A stretch of 64,000 nucleotides of DNA. Source: Fructilactobacillus florum DSM 22689 = JCM 16035. GTDB lineage: Bacteria; Bacillota; Bacilli; Lactobacillales; Lactobacillaceae. The translations under genes and the position numbers were made by a program. Shown piece by piece: positions 8,090 to 16,787 of the stretch. The stretch's first letter is position 1. Each line of letters starts with the position of its first letter. The notes under the pieces are model-generated. The model saw only the letters and a list, made by a program, of their open reading frames with translations, searched no databases and had not been told where the DNA came from. The stretch is taken from the NCBI RefSeq assembly GCF_001436645.1, contig NZ_AYZI01000008.1, forward strand, positions 37,205-101,204, read 5' to 3'.

Positions 8090-9508
8090 TTAATTTAGCA
8101 CAATTCTTCCGATTACTAATGCCACCATTGCCAGTAACGCCGCTAGTGTAATGATTATCATAACTAACCATTCAAAGCTTGTCAGCTGCCGATGTTGCTC
8201 ATGAGCTGCCCACCAATAAAAGACAAAACCCAAGACATATGCAATTGAACACAGCCAGAGGTACTGGAGCCCGGCAAAGATAATCCCAAGCACTTCAAAT
8301 CCCAGTGCCACTATTCCGGGAGCCATGAGCTTCAGCGAATGTTGGGCCCAGCCAACTTTGATTTGGTAAGCTCCGACCAAGGCGTAACAAACTACAATGG
8401 CAGCCGTACAAAAGGAAATCGCCACTTGGTAAGCTTGATTAGTAAAAAGGAGCGAGACTAAAAACAACTGTAGTAACACTTGGGTTAACCACAGGGAATT
8501 AGCGGGCGCTCTATGCCGATTTAAACGACCAAACCACTGGGGCAAAAGGTGTTCGTTGGCCATCTGACTGGTTGCCTCCACCGGTAATAGCGTCCAAGAT
8601 AGCCACGTTCCCATTACTGTCAAAATCAGAGAAATGCTGACAAACGCTCCACCCACAGGACCAAGCATTTGCTCCACCACATAGGTTAGGGCTGGATTGC
8701 CAACGTGTGCCAATTGGGCTTGCGTCAGATATCCATACGGTAACATCGAAATGACCACGTTCAAAATCAATAAGGAGATAAACCCAATAATAGTTGCTCG
8801 ACTAGCATCCGTGCGACGGCGCGCACGATTAGCCATCATCGTAGCACCCTCAATTCCAATGAAAATCCACATCATGATCATAATACAGTGCTTAATTTGC
8901 TCGAAAATCCCACTGGGGGTGGCGACCGAATAGGTAAAATTGCTGCTAAAATTTTGCCAAAAATGAGCAGTGAAAATACCGGCATTAAAGGTAACGAGCC
9001 CCAAAAGAATGAAAGCCACCAAGGGAACTAACTTTACGATCGTCACAATGGAATTAATAAAAGCCGCATTTTCAACCCCGTTAACTACCAGCCAGGTCAA
9101 TAGCCATGAAATAATCGATGCGGTAATGATGGCTGGTCCAGAATTCCCTGATTTAAATACCGGCAAAAAGTAGCCGAGAGCTGACATCATCATCGTAGCA
9201 AAGGCAATGTTTCCAATCCAAGCTGACAGCCAGTAACCCCAACCAGATAAGAAGCCCGCAAAATTACCAAATCCTGCTTTGGCATAGTCAGAAATTCCCG
9301 TTAGTTCTGGATGGGTTTCACTCAATGACTTTAAGCTGAGGGCTAATCCCAAGATTCCAATCCCGACAATCAACCAGGCTAATAATGCTGGCCCCGGCGT
9401 AGCAACCGCTGCCAATTGCTGACTAGCGTTGTAAATCCCAGCGCCAATGCTCGAACTAATCACTAACATGATTAGTCCCACCAAAGAAACGCCGCCTTTT
9501 CTATTCAT
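8090..9508 (-). CDS. arcD: Arginine/ornithine antiporter
   Basis: A 472-aa APC-family carrier with about twelve helices. The first helix carries SSSIGAGIYNASQQLA, the characteristic motif of basic amino-acid antiporters (ArcD group), and helix 6 carries GIEGATMMANRARRR. It would exchange external arginine for internal ornithine at no energy cost, completing the deiminase pathway. It starts 34 bases after the arcB stop, making arcA-arcB-arcD one operon. GGAAGGA precedes the ATG at slightly long spacing. Related carriers for lysine/cadaverine or agmatine exist, but the neighbours favour arginine/ornithine. Confidence 0.9.
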   Translation of the reverse strand: MNRKGGVSLVGLIMLVISSSIGAGIYNASQQLAAVATPGPALLAWLIVGIGILGLALSLKSLSETHPELTGISDYAKAGFGNFAGFLSGWGYWLSAWIGNIAFATMMMSALGYFLPVFKSGNSGPAIITASIISWLLTWLVVNGVENAAFINSIVTIVKLVPLVAFILLGLVTFNAGIFTAHFWQNFSSNFTYSVATPSGIFEQIKHCIMIMMWIFIGIEGATMMANRARRRTDASRATIIGFISLLILNVVISMLPYGYLTQAQLAHVGNPALTYVVEQMLGPVGGAFVSISLILTVMGTWLSWTLLPVEATSQMANEHLLPQWFGRLNRHRAPANSLWLTQVLLQLFLVSLLFTNQAYQVAISFCTAAIVVCYALVGAYQIKVGWAQHSLKLMAPGIVALGFEVLGIIFAGLQYLWLCSIAYVLGFVFYWWAAHEQHRQLTSFEWLVMIIITLAALLAMVALVIGRIVLN

Positions 9509-9542
9509 TAGTTAAAAATCCTTCCCAAATAAGCGCTTCGGT

Positions 9543-10580
9543 TCAAAATAAGGTTAAATCGCCGAGCGTTGCCGCCATGATCGCCATAATTGCCGGTTTC
9601 CGGTTGCCCGCTTCTTGAAACTGCCGGGCGTACTTACTACGAAAAACCGTATCGGTAACCTCCAAAGCCGGACCATCTAAACCATGACATTGACTGGCAA
9701 CCTGGGCAGCCGTAGTCGTATTGCCATCATGAAAAGCCGGCAAACAATGCATGAAGATCAACTGGTCAGCGGGTGTCTTGGTTTTTTCAAGTAAGGCCAC
9801 GTTAACCTGATAGGGACGCAACAAATCAATCCGTGCTTGCCAATTATGTTCACCCATGGAAACCCACACATCAGTGTAGATGACGTTGGCTGCTCGCACC
9901 CCTTGCTCAATATCTGCGGTTACTAGTGGTCGGGCTCCGCTTTGTTGCGCCCATGTCTGTGCTTGTTGCTGCACAGCCGCGCTCGGCTGCAATGCGGGAG
10001 GCGCGACGATGTGAACGTTAACCCCCAGCATCGAACCAGTTACCAACAACGAGTTCGCCACATTATTCCGCCCGTCACCAACGTAAGCCAGATTAATTCC
10101 ACGCAAATGCCCAAAATTTTCCTTAATCGTCAAAAAATCAGCGATCATCTGCGTTGGATGCCACTCGTTTGACAAACCGTTCCAAACCGGAACTTGGGCG
10201 GCAGTGGCCAACGTTTCTAAATCTTGCTGGGCAAACCCGCGATACTCGATCCCGTCTGCCAATTCACCAAAAACTCGACCACTGTCTTCAATCGATTCCT
10301 TCGTTCCAAACTGGCTGGAGGTTGGATCGATGTAAGCCACGTGGGCCCCCATTTCAGCGCCACCAAGTTCAAATGATAACCGCGTTCTAGTGGAAGTTTT
10401 TTGAAACAGTAAAATCAGCGACTTATCATGCAGGTATTGAGGCACCTTTCCGTGTTGTTGCTTTTCTTGCTTCAACTGGCTAGCAAATTCAATTAAAGCT
10501 TCCAGTTGAGCGGGTGTAAAATCCACTTCCTTTAAAAAAGAGCGACCCTGCAAACCTTTTAATTCATTTAGCACTGTCAT
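9543..10580 (-). CDS. arcB: Ornithine carbamoyltransferase, catabolic
   Basis: A 345-aa enzyme that phosphorolyses citrulline to ornithine and carbamoyl phosphate in the arginine deiminase pathway. The carbamoyl-phosphate motif STRTR is at 63-67 and HCLP at 278-281; DGRNNVANSLL is the usual core segment. Length fits the family. The ATG at 10580 is preferred because ACAGGAGAC lies just upstream, whereas the frame extends 19 codons further without a ribosome site and into arcA. The start is 14 bases after the arcA stop, so translation is probably coupled. Confidence 0.96.
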   Translation of the reverse strand: MTVLNELKGLQGRSFLKEVDFTPAQLEALIEFASQLKQEKQQHGKVPQYLHDKSLILLFQKTSTRTRLSFELGGAEMGAHVAYIDPTSSQFGTKESIEDSGRVFGELADGIEYRGFAQQDLETLATAAQVPVWNGLSNEWHPTQMIADFLTIKENFGHLRGINLAYVGDGRNNVANSLLVTGSMLGVNVHIVAPPALQPSAAVQQQAQTWAQQSGARPLVTADIEQGVRAANVIYTDVWVSMGEHNWQARIDLLRPYQVNVALLEKTKTPADQLIFMHCLPAFHDGNTTTAAQVASQCHGLDGPALEVTDTVFRSKYARQFQEAGNRKPAIMAIMAATLGDLTLF

Positions 10581-10594
10581 CAATTTGTCTCCTG

Positions 10595-11833
10595 TTAGTT
10601 TGCTAGCGGAGCTCGGCGAATCGGTTGTGACATGCACCGCGCTCCGCCACGTCCTCTTGATAATTCTGATGAGTGAATTTCATACACTTGGAGTCCATGC
10701 TGCCGCATCAATTCCACTGAAACGTGATTGCGATCGTACGTAATTACTTCTCCAGGGGCAATCGCTAAATTGTTAGAACCATCGTTCCATTGTTCTCGTG
10801 CTGCCACTACTGGATCACCATTTCCGGTTTCCATCACATCAATTTCTGACAAATCCAACACTTCTTTCAACGTCGCCGCCAGGTCAGTTCGATGCAACAG
10901 CCGCAATTCTCCATGTGCTCCTGGTTCCAAAATATTAATGTTCAGCTCACCTGCCTCATTCATGATTCCTGGATAGACGGTAAATTGATCATAATTTACC
11001 ATTGTAAAAACCGTATCAAGATGCATCATGGCATGATTATGCGGAATTTCAACGGCTACCACTCGGTCAAAGTGTGAATGAGGATTCGTAAATAATTCTC
11101 GCGCTAACTTTTCAATTGACCGCGTTGAGGTTCTTTGTGAGACTCCAATGGCTAAAACATGATCACTCAACACTAACTCATCGCCCCCCTCTAGGCGAGC
11201 ATCGCCCGTCCGTCCCTGCCAGAGATCGACTTTTCCAGCAAACCGGGGATGATATTGAATAATGTATTGTGAAATCAAAGATTCTGGTTGCCGAGCAGCA
11301 AAACTCATGCGATTAATCGTCAAACCAGTTCCCATCATTGCCTGAGGATCTCTTGTAAAGTAGGCATTCGGAAGTGGGTCAAGGATAAAGGGATTGGCAG
11401 CGTCGGAACCAGCCACATCATGTAAAGAAGGCCGCTTAAAACTTACTTGGTTGCGCCGGACGCCTGCATAAATCGTCGCCACCAGATCTGCCGGTGCCAA
11501 AGTATGAAAGTAAGTCATCAAATCATGCGCTGCTGCCCCAGTATAATAATGTTCTCGCAAATAATCGGTTAGAAATGCATCTAAAACCTGCTCATCTTGA
11601 AAAATATCTTCCAATAATTGCTCAACATAAACCGTCTCAACCCCGTGTTTGCGGAGAGTCTGTGCAAAATAATCATGTTCTGCGGCCGCAATCTTTTGGT
11701 AAGGAACATCATCAAAAAGCATGCGCTCCATAGTCTGTGGTGTAATGTTCTCAACCTCTTGCCCTGGTCGATGTAATAACACCGATTGTAAGCGTCCAAT
11801 TTCTGAGTTGACTTGAATCGCATTGTTTTCCAT
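10595..11833 (-). CDS. arcA: Arginine deiminase
   Basis: A 412-aa hydrolase converting arginine to citrulline and ammonia. Diagnostic motifs are YFTRDP, EGGDEL, HLDTVFTMV and the C-terminal GRGGARCMS, whose cysteine (residue 400) is the catalytic nucleophile. First gene of arcA-arcB-arcD. AAAGG lies nine bases before the ATG. A TATAAT box on the minus strand at 11892-11897 probably marks the operon promoter. No arcC (carbamate kinase), arcT or ArgR/ArcR regulator is next to it in this window. Confidence 0.97.
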   Translation of the reverse strand: MENNAIQVNSEIGRLQSVLLHRPGQEVENITPQTMERMLFDDVPYQKIAAAEHDYFAQTLRKHGVETVYVEQLLEDIFQDEQVLDAFLTDYLREHYYTGAAAHDLMTYFHTLAPADLVATIYAGVRRNQVSFKRPSLHDVAGSDAANPFILDPLPNAYFTRDPQAMMGTGLTINRMSFAARQPESLISQYIIQYHPRFAGKVDLWQGRTGDARLEGGDELVLSDHVLAIGVSQRTSTRSIEKLARELFTNPHSHFDRVVAVEIPHNHAMMHLDTVFTMVNYDQFTVYPGIMNEAGELNINILEPGAHGELRLLHRTDLAATLKEVLDLSEIDVMETGNGDPVVAAREQWNDGSNNLAIAPGEVITYDRNHVSVELMRQHGLQVYEIHSSELSRGRGGARCMSQPIRRAPLAN

Positions 11834-11891
11834 GATTTAAATCCTTTCCATCCTACTTCGTTTGAAGCTTACTGATTTAATTTCTATCGCT

Positions 11892-11897
11892 ATTATA
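11892..11897 (-). promoter_or_regulatory. Probable -10 box of the arc operon
   Basis: Perfect TATAAT on the minus strand about 60 bases before arcA. No good -35 box at the right distance, so an activator may be needed; no clear ARG box or cre site was seen. Confidence 0.4.
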
Positions 11898-11940
11898 CAA
11901 GAATTACCCACAACAATTTACCAACAGTCAACAATTAATT

Positions 11941-11974
11941 AAAAAAAAAGACTTCGCAGTCCTGCGAAGTCTTT
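11941..11974 (-). terminator. Terminator of the metal-binding lipoprotein gene
   Basis: Stem AAAGACTTCGCAG / CTGCGAAGTCTTT with a tight loop and, on the minus strand, a long T run. A strong intrinsic terminator. Confidence 0.88.
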
Positions 11975-11980
11975 GATCAA

Positions 11981-12880
11981 TTAGCCTTGTTCCTGTTTTT
12001 GCACCGCCAAAACTTGTTGGTAAATTCCCGTCATCCAATCAGCATAAGTTTGCTTTGGGGGCACGGTCTCCGTAATTTTGATCACCGGAACCTGGTGCTT
12101 TTTCGCTAGAGATCCCATTTGGCGAACCACTTTACTATCATTTTGAGTATTGTCTACAAAAAACGCGACCTCCCGTTTTTCCAACGACGCACGCAAATCA
12201 CGCACTGCTTTAGGACTCGGATCGACTTCTTTATCGATTGCGTTCGCAAAACTAGCATTTGCGACTTGATAACCCATATATTTTAAAGCGTCATTAAATA
12301 CCGGCTCACTCACTGCCACTTTCTGATTCAGCTGCTTAGTAGCCAGATTAGTCCGCGCTTGGTCAGCTAGGTTCGTCACCGCAGCATACTTCTTTTGTTG
12401 AGCCGCTGCATTCTTTTGAAACTGCTTTTGTTGTTTGGGACGCAAATTGCGCGCCTGCTGTTCAATCTGTGTAATCATTTTTCGTGGCATTCTTGGATCA
12501 AAAAACAAGTGCTCGTTCTCACCATCGTGGCGATCTAAAACATGGGCTGCCACCACTTGGGGCTGTTTTTGAGCAAGCTTCGCCATCCAATCATCGTAAC
12601 CAATCCCATTCCAAATCAACAGATCGGCCTGTTCAACCGTATGCGCCGTTTGGGTTCCTGGTTCAAAATCGTGAGGATCAGTCGTTCCTTGCACGATGGC
12701 CGTCGCTTTTCCCTCCTGACCCAATACTCCTTGTGCTAATTGGGCATAAACATTCGTCGAAGCAACCACTTTTAATTGGTGGTGCTGGCTACTAGCTGGT
12801 TGCTTTTTTTTACAACCAGCTAATAACAGGGGAATGAGTAAAAGTGTCCCGATCAAAACCCAGCGTCGTGTTTGTTTCAT
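11981..12880 (-). CDS. Metal ABC transporter substrate-binding lipoprotein (ZnuA/MntC family)
   Basis: A 299-aa protein with a basic N-terminus, hydrophobic core and lipobox LLLAGC (Cys23), so it is a membrane-tethered lipoprotein. VVASTNVYAQLAQGV, a DPHDFEP motif and the conserved EPVFNDALKYMGYQV and DNTQNDSKVVRQM segments identify the cluster A-I family that delivers zinc or manganese to an ABC importer. Metal ligands would include the histidine of DPHDFEP and the acidic residues near the C-terminus. The cognate ATPase and permease are not next to it. GGAGG precedes the ATG. It is divergent from the TetR gene, and two palindromes lie between them. Confidence 0.88.
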   Translation of the reverse strand: MKQTRRWVLIGTLLLIPLLLAGCKKKQPASSQHHQLKVVASTNVYAQLAQGVLGQEGKATAIVQGTTDPHDFEPGTQTAHTVEQADLLIWNGIGYDDWMAKLAQKQPQVVAAHVLDRHDGENEHLFFDPRMPRKMITQIEQQARNLRPKQQKQFQKNAAAQQKKYAAVTNLADQARTNLATKQLNQKVAVSEPVFNDALKYMGYQVANASFANAIDKEVDPSPKAVRDLRASLEKREVAFFVDNTQNDSKVVRQMGSLAKKHQVPVIKITETVPPKQTYADWMTGIYQQVLAVQKQEQG

Positions 12881-12934
12881 TGCGTTTCCTCCTAATCCGT
12901 GCTAACTTAAAATTGTCGAAAGTATTAAACCAGC

Positions 12935-12969
12935 GTTGAATTCAACTATCAAAGCATAACACTGTTATG
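12935..12969. promoter_or_regulatory. Two palindromes between the lipoprotein and TetR genes
   Basis: GTTGAATTCAAC (12935-12946) is a perfect 12-bp palindrome. Eight bases further CATAAC-ACT-GTTATG (12955-12969) is a perfect interrupted palindrome. Both sit in the 126-base divergent intergenic region, the usual place for operators of a divergently encoded TetR protein. TTGACA follows at 12976-12981. Confidence 0.45.
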
Positions 12970-13006
12970 TAACTCTTGACAACTATTTCTTTGAAAGGAG
13001 TCGCTT

Positions 13007-13648
13007 ATCACTAATCATCATGAGCAACTAGCCACCAAACAGGTCCTACTTGAAGCCGCCACGACGGTTTTTTTAACAAAGGGCTTTGACAATGCCACTA
13101 TTCGCGAAATTTGTCGCAAGGCAAATCGCACCACTGGAGCCTTTTATCAGCATTTTCAATCCAAAAACGAACTCCTGAAAATTATCCTGAGCCCACTGTT
13201 CACAGCCCTTACTAACAGCTACAAGCAGCAGCTTCAGCAGGGACTTGCCGCTATTAACAAAGTCAAGATCGGTCAAATCTGGCAGGAGTATTTGTTGAAT
13301 CTTGACCCTCTGATTACAATCATCTATGCCCACCCACAAAAACGAGCATTACTCTTATTTGATGCAGCCGGTTCCCAGTACAGTGATTTAGCCGAACTGA
13401 CCACCCGGTACTTCACCCAACAATTTATTGAACTGATCAATGTTATGCAGCAACAGCACGTGATTTCCTTTGAATTTCAGTTCAATTACCAAGAACTCCA
13501 CTTCCGAGTCTTTGCTTTTTTTGCAACTGTCTGTGACATCCTCAAACATAACTATCAGGAAGCAGAAACCAAGGCGCTCTGTCGGGGACTCTACCAATTT
13601 TTTTATCCCGGATGGCTTACCTGGTTACAAATCAAACAGCCAGGATAA
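13007..13648 (+). CDS. TetR/AcrR-family regulator with a non-standard ATC start
   Basis: The frame encodes a typical TetR protein of about 213 aa: N-terminal helix-turn-helix with LLEAATTVFLTKGFDNATI, REICRKANRTTGAFYQHF and SKNELL, then a helical ligand-binding domain. The first in-frame ATG/GTG/TTG is TTG at 13292, which would remove the whole DNA-binding domain. AAAGGAG at 12994-13000 is followed after exactly six bases by ATC ACT AAT CAT, where ATG ACT AAT would be expected, so translation probably starts at ATC or the gene has lost its start codon. A stop lies in frame just before the ribosome site. Divergent from the metal lipoprotein gene, which it might control; ligand unknown. Confidence 0.75.
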   Translation: MTNHHEQLATKQVLLEAATTVFLTKGFDNATIREICRKANRTTGAFYQHFQSKNELLKIILSPLFTALTNSYKQQLQQGLAAINKVKIGQIWQEYLLNLDPLITIIYAHPQKRALLLFDAAGSQYSDLAELTTRYFTQQFIELINVMQQQHVISFEFQFNYQELHFRVFAFFATVCDILKHNYQEAETKALCRGLYQFFYPGWLTWLQIKQPG

Positions 13649-13726
13649 CAGTGCTATCATTTTCAAAAATGCCGAAAAAGATTTATTTTTAAAATGGTAT
13701 AATTAGTTTTGAAGGGGGAGTTTATT

Positions 13727-14725
13727 ATGAAAATCATTGCTTACGGAATCAGAGACGATGAAACACCTTATCTAGAAGAATGGGCCACCCGTCATCCAGA
13801 AGTATCAGTTGCTAAAGAAACGGAACTTTTAGATGAAACCAGTGTCGCTAAAACTGCCGGTTATGATGGGGTCGTTGCTTATCAACAAAAGCCATATACA
13901 GCAGCGGTTCTCGACCGACTTGCTAGCAACGGAGTCAAAGTTCTATCATTGCGAAACGTGGGGGTCGATAATATCGATCGACAAGCCGTTAAACGAAATC
14001 ATTTACGGGTAACAAATGTCCCAGCCTACTCACCAGCTGCCATCGCTGAGCTAGCTGTTACTGATATGATGCGTCTCTTACGTCATTCCAAACGATTTGA
14101 AAGTAAACAACGCCAAGGAGACTTAACGTGGGCACCAGACATTGCTGAAGAAATGAATCAGCAAACGGTGGGAATTTACGCCACCGGTCGGATTGGACGG
14201 ACCGTTGTCCAGATTGTTCAAGGATTTGGGGCGCGGGTCATCGCCTACGATCCTTATCCTAATGCTGAACTACAAAAGGCGGGAATCTATGTTGAGACCC
14301 CTGACGAGTTGTTTGCTCAATCTGATATCTTGACGTTACACGCACCTGCCTTAGCTGCAAATGATCATCTCATTAACGACGAAGCCATTGCCAAGATGAA
14401 ACCCGGGATCAAGATTATTAACGCTGCCCGCGGGAGCCTCATTGATACGGATGCTCTGATCCGTGGACTTGACAGTGGTCAGGTTAGTGGTGCCGCTCTG
14501 GATGTTTACGAGGACGAGGTTGGCATTTTCAATACTAAATTTGCTAACTTTGACGCAATTCCTGATGATCGCTTAAAAAATCTTATGCAACGAGATAATG
14601 TATTAGTGACGCCCCACGTGGCTTTTTACACAAAAGTGGCTGTTAAAAATATGGTTCAATATGCTTTAGATGCCAATCTATCAATTCTGACAACTGGCGC
14701 TTCTGATAAAGAAGTCCAGCTATAA
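13727..14725 (+). CDS. ldhD: D-lactate dehydrogenase (D-2-hydroxyacid dehydrogenase)
   Basis: A 332-aa NAD-dependent enzyme reducing pyruvate to D-lactate, ending the lactic branch of fermentation. Catalytic Arg235 (NAARGSLID), Glu264 (YEDEVG) and His297 (TPHVAF) are in place. The nucleotide-binding loop reads GIYATGRIG, so the first glycine of GxGxxG is Ala152, a conservative change. GGGGGAG lies before the ATG at 13727, preferred over a TTG 18 bases upstream. A broader 2-hydroxyacid substrate such as 2-hydroxyisocaproate is possible in this family, but length and motifs fit D-LDH best. Monocistronic, with its own terminator. Confidence 0.9.
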   Translation: MKIIAYGIRDDETPYLEEWATRHPEVSVAKETELLDETSVAKTAGYDGVVAYQQKPYTAAVLDRLASNGVKVLSLRNVGVDNIDRQAVKRNHLRVTNVPAYSPAAIAELAVTDMMRLLRHSKRFESKQRQGDLTWAPDIAEEMNQQTVGIYATGRIGRTVVQIVQGFGARVIAYDPYPNAELQKAGIYVETPDELFAQSDILTLHAPALAANDHLINDEAIAKMKPGIKIINAARGSLIDTDALIRGLDSGQVSGAALDVYEDEVGIFNTKFANFDAIPDDRLKNLMQRDNVLVTPHVAFYTKVAVKNMVQYALDANLSILTTGASDKEVQL

Positions 14726-14740
14726 CTTTCCATTAAACAA

Positions 14741-14777
14741 AAAACAAGCACTGCGAAAAGCAGCGCTTGTTTTTTTA
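14741..14777 (+). terminator. Terminator of ldhD
   Basis: Stem AAACAAGC-CTGC / GCAG-GCTTGTTT around a GAAAA loop, followed by seven T. Confidence 0.85.
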
Positions 14778-14797
14778 GTAATAACGACTGCGTTCCA

Positions 14798-14826
14798 TCG
14801 ACAAACCCCGAAAAAACGGTTATGAT
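14798..14826 (+). promoter_or_regulatory. Promoter of the CPA2 antiporter gene
   Basis: TCGACA and TATGAT separated by exactly 17 bases, about 30 bases ahead of the ribosome site. Good sigma-A match. Confidence 0.6.
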
Positions 14827-14857
14827 AACAACCGTTATGCACCTAGAGGAGGCTTAT

Positions 14858-16723
14858 ATGCAACAGTTATCAATCGTTATCATCTTATTGGCAGCCCTAA
14901 TTACACCGCTATTATTAAACCGTTTTCAGATTTCAGCCCTCCCAACCTCTGTCGTTGAAATTTTGGTTGGAATTGCTTTGGGTCCTAGTTTATTAAATCT
15001 AATTCAAAATGATGGGATTTTAAAAGCACTCTCTGGAATTGGCGTGATTGTTTTACTATTTTTGAGTGGCTTAGAAATTGACTTCGGCATTTTTCGACCC
15101 GGGTCCAAAAATCCTTCCCAACTTGAACAAAAACAACGAGCCGCTGCTTCCAAATACTCTCCCCTCAAACTTGCGGGAGCTGGTTATTTCTCAATTATGG
15201 TTCTCTCCCTACTGCTAGGCTTCATCATGAAATTAACCGGACTGTTTAACGATCTTTGGCTCGCCGCCATTCTCTTTATGACGGTTTCTCTTGGGGTAGT
15301 TATCTCCGCACTAAAAGAAAGAGACACGCTTGGAACCAGTTTTGGTCAAATAATTTTGCTGATATCGGCGTTAGGAGAAATTGTTCCTATTATTGGTCTG
15401 ACCATCTATGCTTCTTTATTTGGTACCAATTCCAAATCACTGTGGCTGACCCTAATTGTCTTTGCAGTTGCCGGCTTACTCTTGTACCGGTTTCGCAATT
15501 TCTTCAAACATCTCGACCAAATCAACAAATCCACCACTCAAGTCGACGTTCGCCTCGCCTTTTTCATGATTGCCCTCCTGTCACTTATCGCGGTAAGTGT
15601 CGGTTCTGAAGCCGTTCTTGGAGCCTTTGTTGGGGGAATGGTTTATAAATTACTCCAGCCATCTGAGAGCACACGTGAAAAATTAGATTCGATTGGTTAT
15701 GGATTCTTTATCCCCATTTTCTTCATTATGAGTGGTGTCGGACTTAATCTCCGCCAGTTACTCAGCACACCAAGTACGCTCCTGTTGATTCCATTGATTC
15801 TAGCCGGCTATCTCATTGCTAAACTAATGTTGTATCCCATTCTACGCCTGCGATTTAATCGTAAAAACGCTTTAGCCGGAACCGCCCTTCCCATGGCCAC
15901 CATTACAATGGTGCTAGCCATCCTAAACGTGGCAGCAGAACTCAAGGTAATCACTCCCCAACAATCCGGTGATTTTTTGTTGGCAGCGATTATTACTTGT
16001 GTTGTGGGTCCCCTAACCTTCAATCACTTTTTCAACCCTGCCAAGGATATCTATCACAACATCAAACTCAATATTTTTGGCGTAAACATCGTAACGATTC
16101 CCTTAGATCAACAACTAAGTCGTAGCTGGTATGATGTCATGGTTTACACCGCCAATCCCCAAAGCTATGAATCCTTTAATAGTGAAGCCAACGTCAGCTT
16201 ATTACCAACGCTCGATGCTGATTACTTGAGTGCCCACGGCTATTTTGATTGTGATATTGCACTTTTTGCTTATCTTGATGCTGAAAAAAACTACCAACTA
16301 GCTAAAGCAGCTAAACGTTACGGCGTGAAACGGGTAATTGCTCGCTTTGAAGATCGTAATGTTAAGAATTCACATGAAAAGGAATTAACCAGTCTTGGCG
16401 TCGAGGTTTATAACACCTTCTCGATTAGTATTGCCATGCTGCGCGAACTGATTGAAGTTCCTTCGACCTTTAACATGATTAAATCAAACGAAACGGTAAT
16501 CCATGAAGTTACGCTGAAGAACCAAAACTACATTGGAATTCCCCTGCGTCAGCTCCCATTTATCGATCAAATTACGATCAATCGGATTTTTCGCAAAGGC
16601 AAAATTGTCCAGCCCACGGGCGATACGACTCTACAGCTTAATGATCGGATCATTTTTTCAACAGCTAGCCCGCACCGATCTGAAAGTAATCGGATTCGAA
16701 GTGAAATTGCTAAATTAAATTAA
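14858..16723 (+). CDS. CPA2 cation/proton antiporter with TrkA domains (KefB-like)
   Basis: A 621-aa membrane protein. Residues 1-390 hold about twelve helices of the Na+(K+)/H+ exchanger fold, with LVGIALGPSLL and FLSGLEIDF early on. Residues about 405-520 resemble a TrkA-N (RCK) domain with AKAAKRYGVKRVIARFED, and about 540-620 a TrkA-C domain. Such proteins couple K+ or Na+ movement to protons under ligand gating. The ATG at 14858 is chosen because AGAGGAGG stands six bases upstream; the frame begins 36 bases earlier without a ribosome site. One of two CPA2 proteins here; the other (20440) lacks the regulatory domains. Confidence 0.87.
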   Translation: MQQLSIVIILLAALITPLLLNRFQISALPTSVVEILVGIALGPSLLNLIQNDGILKALSGIGVIVLLFLSGLEIDFGIFRPGSKNPSQLEQKQRAAASKYSPLKLAGAGYFSIMVLSLLLGFIMKLTGLFNDLWLAAILFMTVSLGVVISALKERDTLGTSFGQIILLISALGEIVPIIGLTIYASLFGTNSKSLWLTLIVFAVAGLLLYRFRNFFKHLDQINKSTTQVDVRLAFFMIALLSLIAVSVGSEAVLGAFVGGMVYKLLQPSESTREKLDSIGYGFFIPIFFIMSGVGLNLRQLLSTPSTLLLIPLILAGYLIAKLMLYPILRLRFNRKNALAGTALPMATITMVLAILNVAAELKVITPQQSGDFLLAAIITCVVGPLTFNHFFNPAKDIYHNIKLNIFGVNIVTIPLDQQLSRSWYDVMVYTANPQSYESFNSEANVSLLPTLDADYLSAHGYFDCDIALFAYLDAEKNYQLAKAAKRYGVKRVIARFEDRNVKNSHEKELTSLGVEVYNTFSISIAMLRELIEVPSTFNMIKSNETVIHEVTLKNQNYIGIPLRQLPFIDQITINRIFRKGKIVQPTGDTTLQLNDRIIFSTASPHRSESNRIRSEIAKLN

Positions 16724-16730
16724 CCAAAAT

Positions 16731-16775
16731 AAAAGTCACGCCCACTGGTAACTGCCAGTGAGCGTGACTTTTTGT
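16731..16775. terminator. Bidirectional terminator between antiporter and xylB
   Basis: Long stem AAAAGTCACGC..CCACTGG / CCAGTG..GCGTGACTTTTT between two convergent genes, with A/T runs at both ends. Confidence 0.85.
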
Positions 16776-16787
16776 TTGCAATCTTAA

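Noticed and set aside
11892..11940. ARG boxes or a cre site in the arc promoter
   Set aside because: No stretch matched either consensus well enough.
13073..13597. Minus-strand open frames across the TetR gene
   Set aside because: The plus frame gives a clear TetR protein with family motifs; the reverse frames have none and no ribosome sites.
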